The translations under genes were made by a program, and so were the position numbers. Positions 52,601 through 62,261 of a stretch of DNA of 64,000 nucleotides are shown here, piece after piece (the stretch's first letter is position 1; each line of letters begins with the position of its first letter). Source of the DNA: Pyrenophora tritici-repentis. Its lineage: Eukaryota > Ascomycota > Dothideomycetes > Pleosporales > Pleosporaceae. Under the pieces are notes generated by a model. It was given only the letters and a program-made list of their open reading frames with translations, did no database searches and was not told the DNA's origin. Location of the stretch: the NCBI RefSeq assembly GCF_003171515.1, contig NC_089391.1:4898001-4962000 (forward strand). The letters run 5' to 3'.

Positions 52601-52913
52601 ATTCTCCGTTACATACATGGGCAAATCGTTTTTAAATCGTTTTGGCAAACCTTAAAACGTTAACGCGTTTAAGCAAAAATCCTTATAACGTTAAAGTGTT
52701 TAACGATATAAACTGTTGAGAATACAGTCCGTAAGTGACTTGGTGGTATCAAGCGGAGGAGTAGTCACATGATTGGTGACACGTGCAGGTGGGTCCTAGC
52801 GGGGAGCTTGGACGCAGCTGCACGCAACACGGATCTACGAACGTGTGAATAGCTCCTTAGTCAATACAATACGAGTCGTACCACCACTACCGTTGTGCCT
52901 TAGAGAGCGCTCT

Positions 52914-53077
52914 TGTCAGATAGCAGGCGTGTCGAGCCGAAAGTGCCGACACCGCTAGCTAATAATGGGTTAGCGTCTTAGCAGAACAAAACTCTCAGCG
53001 CGCACCTTAGAACAGAGAACAATACAATCAATCATGAACATCCATCACTTTTGTGCAATATCTCATCTAATCTGACA
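52914..53077 (+). repeat. Solo LTR of the Copia family at the mirror position
   Basis: The 164-bp repeat is the exact complement of the LTRs at 26874 and 32226 and sits at the mirror site of the full element, with the same flanks (GCTCT and ACTAG). Confidence 0.95.
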
Positions 53078-53109
53078 ACTAGGTTATATCTATTCTAGAA
53101 TCTCCTCTT

Positions 53110-53514
53110 GTCAGATATTCACTCTCGTCTGGAATACTGATGAAATAGGTAAAAATGGTGATGATATTGATGATTGATTGTGTTTCGGTTCTGTCTACGG
53201 TTGTGGGCACACCTGGGGGGTGCCAAGCCTTCCTGTGATCCGATTGGCTCTTATAGATGCCGGGTCGCGCTAGTCTGACCCAGCGTCTGTACGCTCTTGT
53301 CAGATAATAGCACTGTTGAAGATGAGAGCGTACAGACGCTGGGTTAGACTAGCGCGACCTGGCATCTGTGAGAGCCAATCGGATCACAGGAAGGCTTGGC
53401 ACCCCCCAGGTGTGCCCACAACCGTAGACAGAACCAACACACAATCAATCATCAACATCATCACCATTATTACCTATTTCATCAGTATTCCAGATGAGAG
53501 TGAATATCTGACAA
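53110..53514. repeat. Foldback repeat, right-arm copy
   Basis: Mirror of 26438-26842. Confidence 0.75.
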
Positions 53515-53565
53515 GGGTAGCGCTGCTGTTGCTCTAATTAGCACTACTATTTAAGAGAGCTATAA

Positions 53566-53754
53566 GTTAGTCGATTTATATTACTAGACTTTTTACGAAA
53601 ATTTTAAGATCGTCGCTATTTAATTAATCTACCGCCGTAACTAACATCTATTATAGAATTTAATTAAGAACAGCACTGCGTTACTTTAAAGAAGGTGTCA
53701 GATTGTGATGGGTTATCAAAGACGGGGATAATAGTATAATAATATGATGGGGAT
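53566..53754. other. Very AT-rich stretch outside the right arm
   Basis: No gene. Probably RIP-decayed sequence that also bordered the left arm before pogo arrived there. Confidence 0.4.
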
Positions 53755-53951
53755 TGTCGGCATACACACGGTGTGTCGCCTAATAAGGCCCAATGTACCG
53801 CCTCGATCCTACTTCGGCCCAACTCGGACCCAACGCTATGTATACCTTCGTAGCCCCCACATTCGTAGAATCATCATACACCAGAATACCAATACACAAG
53901 ATTACCTTAGCTACTGTTATTCACCGTACGATCGTACAAGGCCTTCCAACA
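53755..53951. repeat. Diverged LTR of the 192-bp family
   Basis: TGTCGGCATAC...CCTTCCAACA; shares TATACCTTCGTAGC and other blocks with the copies at 313 and 56077. It truncates the C-terminus of the hAT-4 gene. Confidence 0.6.
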
Positions 53952-56076
53952 CTTAGCAACATTGAAAACTCTTTCAACCCCAACCTGAGCAATTGGTATT
54001 GCTAGTATATCCTTCGCCACTTGGGATAGTCGTGGGTAGGTAGGCTCGTTCGTCTTCCACCACTCTAGAATATCGAAAGAGTCATCTGTCATTACACAGG
54101 CAGTACTAAGGTAGGACTCTCCTTCTTGGCGGGTTGGGCCAGTTGTCTTGTCTGATTCTACTAGTGAAGAGTTCTGGGAAGAAAAGCTGTTTAACGCTGA
54201 TGTAGGGGGAGGAGCTGGCTTTCTGAACCACTCATTCCCAAGTGACCTCCTTTTGACTATGCTAGAGCCTGGGGTTGAACCTCTCCCGTCCGTATTATCA
54301 TAACGATCAAGGTAAGCAAGAAATTGGCCTCGGTAGAGATGCTTGTACTGTGGCTCCCATGAATCGTCCTATAAGCGTAATTAGAGCGTGACTGTGATAA
54401 ATAGCTGTGATAATCATACTTCATATGCTGTAAGCTTCTGCGTTGGATCAAGGATAGTGGCACAATTAAACAAGAACCCACGTTCTGCGTCTGTCTTCGA
54501 ATAGTACTTGCTCAGTTTTAGACGACCCCTGTCAGCTGCAGCTCGTACTACGTCTAGCCATTCCCTATCATCTTGATTTTCTTCATCCTCATCTAGGTCC
54601 TCTGACATTTTGTCCAAGAAATCAAACAGTCGATTGTACATTAACCAAATATACTGAATCTGGGGCTTCTCGTTCTGGCTGAGGAAGCTAGTTGCTGTTT
54701 TAAACCGTTTAAGCATCTCAGTAACGAGTTCGAGATGATGCCACTCAGTCGAAGATAAGCGGAGGCGTTTAAGATCCCGGAAATCAATCTCAGCCATTTG
54801 ATTGTTGTCTAGAGAGCTATCCAGGTGACTACCTGGCCTTAGCAAGATTTCTTGTTTAAGCCATTCATCAATATATTTTTGGATTTTGAGCGCGCGCTCT
54901 AACATGTCGTATGTTGAGTTCCATCGGGTTTTCACGTCGCGGATAACAGATAATCGCTCCTTTGGCGGTAGATGTTGTTGTACCGCAATAAACCGCTCAA
55001 AGCGTTGAGGTGATACGTCAATAGCGATACAAATCGCCCTTATCTAGTCTATTATTAGTATGTGATAAATGAATGTGTTAAAAGCGAAATACCTTGCGAA
55101 GGGAATTTGGGACTGAAATATGCGTCTCAATGTCCTGTATATGACGTCTCTGTAGGGTATCCCTTGCTCCTAACTCTGTAGTTGCTGCTAGCCGAAGGTG
55201 TTGGATAATATCCTGGACAACGAGGTTGATAATATGGGCAAGGCAAGGGATAGTGTTTTCTCTGGCACTCCACTGAATGTCGACTTCTTGGAGTTTAGAC
55301 TGGAGAGTGCGAGCAAGTACGCTATTGTTACTAGCGTTATCACAAGTAATAGCTAGAAGCTGGGTTTTGGTCTTTGTATCCAGAAGAATATGCAGTACCT
55401 CGTCTGCCATAGAAGTACCGGTGTGCCTGCCGCGCATAGGGAGAAAGTCAAGTAGCTTTTCCTGAAGTTTCCAGTCTTTGTTAATGTAGTAACCCTTTAC
55501 CGCAAGAAAGCAGAGGTGATTAGCTGCAGACCAGGCATCTAAGGCGATTGAGATCTTTGTTGATTTTCCAAGATCTCGAAGGATAGACCTTTTTGCTTCC
55601 TCATGTTGACTCTTGAATATCGTCTTGAATTTACAACGACTAATTATCACAGTATCTGGTCGAAGGAACCGAAGAAATCGATGGAAAGATGGTCGTTCAA
55701 CTGTTCGGAATGACCAGTTGCTGTCGATTACTACCCGTACAAGCTCCTTTTCAAAGGTAGTAGTAGTGTAAGCTGGTATTGATGAAGTACTGTTTCTTTG
55801 TTGACGTTGGGATAGAGTAGAGGCCGATAAGTCTGCCTCATTATGAATAGGAGTAAGGACATTTCGACAGCTTTTTGTTTTAAGATGAGTAATAAGGTGC
55901 TTTGTCCCAATACCACCTAGATTTGGATGCTGGAGTGCAAGACTACAGTTGTAGCAGAACACGTAGGGGTGGCCAGTTCGAAGCTCAGCAGCTTCTCCAA
56001 ATCGTAACCATACTGTGCCATAGCGAGTAGGAGAGTTCCATCGTGGGTTATCATTTTTAGGGTTTATACCCCAGCT
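53952..56076 (-). pseudogene. hAT-4 transposase, multi-exon, both ends truncated by LTRs
   Basis: On the minus strand: a BED-like finger (HPYVFCYNCSLAL ... HLITHLKTKSC), catalytic Asp in ISIALDAWSAANH, TCDNASNNSVLA, CLAHIINLVV, a GT-AG intron near 55025-55090, then KTRWNSTYDMLERAL, a long helical insertion, a second intron near 54377-54425, and the dimerisation region (YPRLSQVAKDILAIP, VGVERVFNVAK). It stops there because an LTR starts at 53951; the catalytic Glu region is the last thing present. Apart from the ends I see no stops in the exons. The N-terminus merges with the LTR at 56077. Confidence 0.82.
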
Positions 56077-56268
56077 TGTCGGATCGTGAGTATCGGTAGA
56101 GACGTCGGCTGCTGGACACTTCGGCCCGACTTCGGCCCACCTTGCGCAGAGCTTAGGTATACCTTCGTAGCAGCTATGTTCGTAGAAAATCAATCACCAT
56201 CACCGAACAGAATGCATTCCTAGTTATCGTTATTTCCTTTCAGCACTAGTGCTATAGACCTTCCAACA
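56077..56268. repeat. LTR, 192 bp, nearly identical to 313-504
   Basis: TGTCGGATCG...CTTCCAACA. It could be a solo LTR or the 5' LTR of the gag-containing element that follows. Flanking 5-mers (CAGCT, CTGAT) do not match. Confidence 0.7.
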
Positions 56269-56597
56269 CTGATCAGTGTTTGCTTAAGGCGATCACAGAC
56301 AGCAAGGTAGAAGAGACAGACCGCATCTTCGACGAACTCCCTGACGCACGACGTTATACTCCCGGGAGAAGATTCTGTGCTAAGAACAGAGCGAGGCAGA
56401 GATAACACAAAGCACTCTTAACCTCCCTCTACAGCTGCTGGTTTAGCTTAATCCGCGAACACAGAGCGCGTCAGCAACGCAATACAACTCAACCGTACGA
56501 GCGTCTCCGGACGATCCGATCACGTACAACAACAAGCGCTGGCACGACCAACCAGCGAGACAACAACACCGACAACGCGTCAACACCCGCTAGCAAG
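56269..56597. other. Presumed 5' leader of the gag-bearing retroelement
   Basis: About 330 bp between the LTR and the gag start without coding content. No TGG-type primer site follows the LTR. Confidence 0.4.
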
Positions 56598-57152
56598 ATG
56601 GCGGATAACCAAAGCGAAATAAGCTCTGCAGACTCTGCTGAAGCTCAGAATCAACTACAGAATGAGCAATCAGAACACCTCTCAGACTCACCATGGGCCA
56701 AATTTACCGCGGAACAACTTATGGAAAACTGTCCATACACAGTTGCACTCAAGGTCATTAATACAGCTCTCTGGGGTGTACCCGCACCGGCGGACGCAAA
56801 TGAGACACACGCAACAACGTGGGTCGCTAAAGCTATCCACGACTACAATGTGTCAATGGCCTGGGACGATGACCTCTTCATTGACTACAAATGGGACTTT
56901 GAAGGATGGACGAAGGAGCTATTTAGCAAGGTTGAGCGTGGTACACTAAGGTCTCTTAAGAGTGTGCTACGACACCGGGGAGTATACACTGGCAACAATC
57001 ACGCCAGGGTGGCGGACTCTCTCTACAACATTCTAGGTATAGAGAATACTCTTGAATGGGAACCAGCAGAGTTTCGAGCCATGAAATTCGACCAACAGTC
57101 CGAAGCGTACCAGCGCCAGCAGAGCAATAAACGCCAACAGGACACTCAGCAC

Positions 57153-57314
57153 CACAGTCCGCAACAATCAATTAAGTGGGTCCTAGAAGGTTCAGATTGG
57201 ATTGATTGATTACCGCTTTAAGCCTAGTAGTTACCTATAGGAGTTTAAGCCCTACCTAGATAGGTAAGTGGGTCTAGGAGAGTGACCGGATTGAATTGAT
57301 TGTTGCGGAGTCTA
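57153..57314 (+). mobile_element. MITE family A, copy 4, in the gag gene
   Basis: 162 bp with exact 8-bp duplication CTCAGCAC (57145-57152, 57315-57322). Confidence 0.93.
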
Positions 57315-58212
57315 CTCAGCACACAGTCTATCCAGCTGTACAACAACCACCGCAAGTACAACAACTGCCGCAATTACAACAACCGCCGCAATTACAACAG
57401 CCACCGCAAGTACCACAGCCGTCGCAATTACAACGACCGTCGCAGGGCGAGCAACAAGAGCAGTATAGAGTGAGACAAGGCGTCCAGAGCCGTTCCCAAA
57501 CAATAGAGCCACAACAGCCGCTACACATGAGCGGTACGCTAGAAGGGCCTCAGCATCGACAACTGTGGGAGCAGGCCGCGCAGCCGCAACAAGGGCGTGC
57601 GCAACTACAGACACGGCCGCCAGCGACTGCATATCGCGAAGTCACGCCATTTCCGCAACAGCCAACGAACCGCGTCCCTAACAGACCACCCGAACTACCA
57701 TACGACCCGTACAAGACGCTACCGCCGCGATGGTCCCGCAACGATCGACTCGACGCTAATACGATCACGCAGTTCTCTAAGCTATGGGACAATAGCAACA
57801 AGTATACAGGGAATGCGTACGATCTCCTAGACGATAAGATCAAGATCTTCTTCAGCATCTGCTGGCAGGTAGATATCCAAGAAGAGCAGTTTCACGCAGT
57901 GTTTCCCCGTATCCTTACCGGACGTGCAGAGACATTCTACATACAGGTTGTAGAGAGAGATGACAGCTTTGCTGATGCGTACATGGCAATCAAAAACCAC
58001 TTCGACCATGACGTCCATCACCAGCACTACTACACAGACTGGACGACTACAACCTTCGCTCGCACCCGCACAGAGAACCCCGACAAGGGACTACACGAGG
58101 TTCTGCAGATCCTGCTTGACAAGCTGCAGCTATGCCAGCGTGCCCTTGGCAAGAACTTTGAGGGCGAGGATGCCCTACGTACCACTGTCATCAATGCCTG
58201 CCGAGGAGTACC

Positions 58213-58374
58213 TAGACTCCGCAACAATCAATTCAATCCGGTCACTCTCCTAGACCCACTTACCTATCTAGGTAGGGCTTAAACTCCTATAGGTAACTAC
58301 TAGGCTTAAAGCGGTAATCAATCAATCCAATCTGAACCTTCTAGGACCCACTTAATTGATTGTTGCGGACTGTG
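58213..58374 (-). mobile_element. MITE family A, copy 5, opposite orientation, in the same gag gene
   Basis: 162 bp with exact 8-bp duplication GGAGTACC (58205-58212, 58375-58382). Confidence 0.93.
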
Positions 58375-59031
58375 GGAGTACCAGAGCTTGAGATGGCACT
58401 GTTCAAACCAGCCACAATCTGTGAAGGACTCTTCTCAGACCTACGTTCTGCAGTTGAGACACACCTTGCACGGCAACACACTACCCAGATGGTCACAGAG
58501 GACCAATACTACTTAGATCGCCGATACAACGGCAATGGAAGAATCCGAGGTAGATCTCGAGGTGGAGGAGGATTCAGAGGCGGATCTAGAGGAGCATATC
58601 GAGGAGGCGAGCAGCGCGACGACAACGGACGAGGATTTAAGCCTCGCTGGAGGAAGAAATGCTTTGTTTGCCAGAAGGAAGGATGCTGGTCTACCAACCA
58701 CACAGACGAAGAGCGCAAGGCTGCCCGTACACAGTTCTTCTCTACGCTATACTTTACAGGTACACAGCCCCCCAAGGACTTCTCCGTACATCTTGCAGAA
58801 TACGAAGGGATCGAGCACACTAGCCAGTACAATCAGAGAGGATGGAGAGAGGAGGAAGACTGCGAGGATGACGACGATGACGACGTCGCGGAAGCATACC
58901 TTGAACAGCAGTTTTTCACGGAGCAATGCCTTGCAGATCAGGCGTTCTTGCACCACATCTCTGGCGACGACGTATACCGCCAAGACGCGCCATCAGCGCC
59001 AGCGTCACAGTTCCTGCTTGAAGACCGCTAC

Positions 59032-59863
59032 CAGACTCCGCAACAATCAATCCAGATTGGTCAGATTGATTGATTTGATTGGTCATTTGGAGTTTTTACC
59101 AACTCAATCAACTCAATCTAAGCTTTTCAAAATAGCTAATCAAATCAACTTGCGAAGGTCAGATTGATTGATTTGATTAGTTAGATTGATTTATTATTAA
59201 CGAGTTGTAAGGCGAGTAGTGTCGTATTAAGAGAAGGTTTTTGGTGTTGAAGATAGTTATCTTGGACCCCTATCTCGCTTAGCTTGTGATCCCTGTCGGC
59301 CGGGCAAGCCAGTCTCTATGCATTCACTTCTCACCAGCTAGCTCTCCTCTTATAGGACTAGCTCCTTCTGCTTAGGGGCTAGCCTCTTCTAGGCTTCACC
59401 CCGCACCTATATAGCTAGTCCTTCGCTGTTCTTAATACAACAACGATTTCGCTCACTCAGTTCCCTAATAATCCCTTACACACAACACTAGTTGCCTAGC
59501 TACCTATACAGACATTTTTCTTTAGTGTTTAGTATCGCCCACGATGGCCAAACGCTCTCGAGTTCCCACCAATACTGCTGCCGCCGCCGCCGCCGCCAAA
59601 CGGGCGCGCCTATCAAGGCCCTCTGTCCTATCTCAGCGATCGCTGTCGCCTCAGGAAACCCTTGGCGCCGCCGTAAGCCAGGCCACAACGTTTGAGTCGC
59701 AATTTTTCGAGTCGCAAACAGAGGAGGAGGGTGCGGCTGAGGGCAGCCAGGCTGGTACAGCAGCAACAACAGAGGCTAGTGTTGATACAGAGCCTGATAA
59801 TGGCGATAACTTTGACGGCATTAACTGGGATCGCCTCCCTCGGTTCATGAAGCCTCTTACAAC
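59032..59863 (+). mobile_element. hAT-5, 5' part only; shares TIR with the MITEs
   Basis: Begins CAGACTCCGCAACAATCAAT, the MITE terminus, with GATTGATTTGATT subterminal repeats. A roughly 170-bp repeat (59296-59470, from TGTCGGCCGGGCAAGCC) also found at 33002-33170 and 52139-52305 lies in its leader. It is cut by hAT-6. Confidence 0.8.
59544..59863 (+). pseudogene. hAT-5 transposase N-terminal fragment
   Basis: From MAKRSRVPTN, a polyalanine stretch and a basic segment lead to an acidic region and DNFDGINWDRLPRFMKPL, which matches the same position in the hAT-1 and hAT-7 proteins (NFDGIDW...LP..KPL). The frame runs into hAT-6 about 107 codons in, before the BED finger. As the 5' end of this element carries the MITE TIR, its family is the probable source of the enzyme that moved them. 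Confidence 0.8.
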
Positions 59864-60101
59864 CATACATGGGCAGCTTAACGCGTTTGCGTAAAACGTT
59901 TTAGCTTAAAACGTTTTAAAACGCTTTAACAGCTTAAACTGTTCACGCGTTTAAGAAAATCCTTAAACGCGTGAACGATTTAAAAACGCTATAAGAGGCT
60001 TGGCGCCAAGCACCCCACCTTTGCATCTCAAAAACTCTGCAACCACTCCCCACTAACCTGAAATCTCAACAAATCCATTATCTATAGCATCTATTATCGT
60101 T

Positions 60102-62261
60102 ATGTCATCGAATACCTTGTCAGCAAGTGCGATATCAACGCCACCGTCGCGAAGACCCGCAACGCCGCCACACTTTGACGCTGTTATACGAACCGAAACT
60201 GTCTGTAACACCAGCAATGCAAAGCGCCAGCGTTTGAAAAAGCAGTATGTGTGCAAACGCTGTCGCTCATGGTTTAGCAGTCACCGAGTAAACTCTATCC
60301 ACCATGTTCTAGCATATCATACAACGTCAGAGTCTTCTCAGCCCTCGCAAACTTCTTCTTCGTCGTCGCAACCAGCTATCACTTCAGTGTTTAGGACTGT
60401 CTCTGATCAGACAATTATCCGCAACGCCTTCAATGAACAAGGGTATCGCGATGCGCTTGTCGGTCTTCTGACTCGACGTCGAATAGCCTTTTCATCAATC
60501 GAATGGTCTGAAATGAGGGATCTAGCGCTTGCTTGCAATCCATTTATTGAAGACCAGCTTATCACAAGTCGACGTACAGCCGTACGTCTTATCGCCTCGA
60601 ATTATCAGCTTTATAAAGGCCATGTAATTAAAGGCAGCTTATCGACGGCTGTGAGTCCTATCCACATATCAACCGATCTCTGGACATCACCGTTCCGTTC
60701 ATCTCTCCTTGCTGTATGCGCACAGTGGGTCGATCACGAATATAAGCTTCAGAAGGCTCTTTTAGGACTGCCAGAATGTCGTTACAGCCACTCTGGAGAA
60801 CAGCAAGCGCACTTACTTCTTCAAACCCTCGAGGAATATGGGATACAGTCTAGAGTTGGCTGGCATACGGGTGATAACGCAACATCTAACGATACCTGTT
60901 TGGAGCATCTTGAAACCCTCCTTCGAACTAAGCACAACGTAAGCATGGCTTTTAATATAAAAATCGGCCTTCGCTGCTTAAGTTACGCGATGGTGCTAAT
61001 ATTAACAAGGTTAAATTTACTGCTAAAGAGCGCCGTATCCGATGTATCGGTCATATTATCAATTTATCCTTGCAGGCATTCCTGCTTGCATCCTCTAAGG
61101 AGGCTCTTACCGCTGCTCTCGACGCCGTAACGGATGTTATGGGGAAGAGCTTCTCGCAGAGTTTTCAAGCGTTCTTACTTCTCGACAGAGAAACCCTAGA
61201 GCCCAAGCCCAAGCTGTTCCACAAACCTCACAGAGACAAAGGTTGTCTCGCCGAAGACGCAGCGTTGATAGCCATGGGTCTGTTGATGAGGACTTTTGTG
61301 GTATTGAGAACATCTCTACACTACGCAAATTACATCAACTATGTGTCTGGCTGCGCAACTCAAGTATACATGCAGCAGAGTGGGATCGCAAGGTAGGCCT
61401 CCGCTTAGGGATTGACAATCAGACTCGGTGGTCTTCATGGTACTCAGTTATGGATCGGGCTATTAAGAAGATGGCTGCAATTAAGGTCTTTATGCACGAT
61501 AACGAGAAACACCTTAACGAGATCCGTCTTACTTCTGACGACTGGGATATACTACAAAAAGCACATACATTTTTACAACCATTTGCATCAGCAACGCTAT
61601 ACGCGGAGGGAGATAAATCGTCTATCTCTCAATCTCTTTTGATTATGGACTCTCTTTTAGTCCACTATGAGCAGCAAAAGGTAAGCATTAACGTGTTATC
61701 CGAACTTTAAGTCTTCGGTTAACAGCTTTATAGATACATTACTCTAAAGATGAGAATGAGGACCTTCGCATGGTTCGATCGATCGAGATGGGCTGGTTCG
61801 TACTTGAGAAGTACTACAACATGACTGATCAGGTTCCGGTGTACGCTTCCGCTATTCTTCTAAATCCCGCAAGTAGAGCAGCATATCTCAAGAAGAACTG
61901 GCCAGCCGAATGGTACGAACCAGCTATTAACGCTGCTCAAAACTTTTGGGTGAATGAGTTTAAGGCAGACTCCGCAACAATCAATCGATCGACATGATTG
62001 ATTCCTATATAGGTTAAAGAGTTACTCTATTAGGCAGCCTTTAACCTAGATAGGAATCAATCATGCCGATCCGATTGATTGTTGCGGAGTCTGGTTTAAG
62101 GACGCTTTGCCTTTAGCTAGCCCTACAGCTTCTCAACAAATGGCTCCTCCTTTAAAGCAACGCGGTGCCGTTCTCGATCAGATTCTACAACAGATGTCAG
62201 TTGCGGCGGCAGATCAATCAAACAGCGACGATCTTAAAATTTTCGCAGAAAGTCCAGTAAT
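60102..62261 (+). pseudogene. hAT-6 transposase with introns, one frameshift and a MITE
   Basis: From MSSNTLSASA: a BED-like finger (YVCKRCRSWFSS ... HHVLAYH), HISTDLWTSPFRSSLLAV (first Asp), TGDNATSNDTC, then a 71-bp intron (60939-61009, GTAAGC...ACAAG) joining to IRCIGHIINLSLQAF. A one-base frameshift lies near 61140 (GGGGAAG). It resumes in QTRWSSWYSVMDRAI, has a second intron (61681-61733) and VYASAILLNPASRAAY. MITE family B (61966-62093) interrupts it. The catalytic Glu and dimerisation end are missing because hAT-7 begins at 62262. Confidence 0.82.
61966..62093 (+). mobile_element. MITE family B, copy 2, in hAT-6
   Basis: 128 bp with perfect TIRs CAGACTCCGCAACAATCAAT and exact 8-bp duplication GTTTAAGG (61958-61965, 62094-62101). 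Confidence 0.93.

Larger units (their letters stand above)
48549..53565. repeat. Right arm of the inverted duplication
   Basis: Reverse complement of the left arm (26387-43777) without the gypsy element and with the Copia element reduced to one LTR. Its inner end is the hAT-3 terminus at 48549 and its outer end is at 53565, where the left arm meets TA and a pogo end. Confidence 0.92.
56598..59031 (+). pseudogene. LTR-retrotransposon Gag-like gene broken by two MITEs and truncated by hAT-5
   Basis: Starts MADNQSEISSADSAEAQNQ. The first segment has a helical capsid-like part (DDLFIDYKWDFEGWTKELF). A Gln/Pro-rich repeat region (QQPPQVQQLPQLQQ) precedes a second capsid-like part (FSICWQVDIQEEQFHAVFPR, GRAETFYIQ). 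An Arg/Gly-rich stretch, a zinc-knuckle variant (CFVCQKEGCWSTNH) and an acidic tail (EDDDDDDVAEAYLEQ) follow. MITE family A copies at 57153-57314 and 58213-58374 break it; ignoring each insert and one 8-bp repeat restores the frame. It is cut by hAT-5 at 59032, and no protease or RT remains. Class (Copia or gypsy) uncertain. Confidence 0.75.
59864..62261 (+). mobile_element. hAT-6, 3' end truncated by hAT-7
   Basis: The terminus begins at about 59864 (CATACATGGGCAGC) with nested palindromes of the TTAAACGCGTTTAA type to about 59990. The other terminus is missing because hAT-7 starts at 62262. Start uncertain by about 10 bp. Confidence 0.6.

Noticed and set aside
57296..57640. CAA/CCG-rich stretch as a microsatellite
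   Set aside because: The repeats encode the Gln/Pro-rich linker of the gag gene and are irregular at DNA level.
27362..62093. MITEs acting as introners, removed by splicing from the interrupted genes
   Set aside because: Ends lack convincing GT donors and AG acceptors at matching positions, and the 8-bp duplications fit plain hAT insertion.
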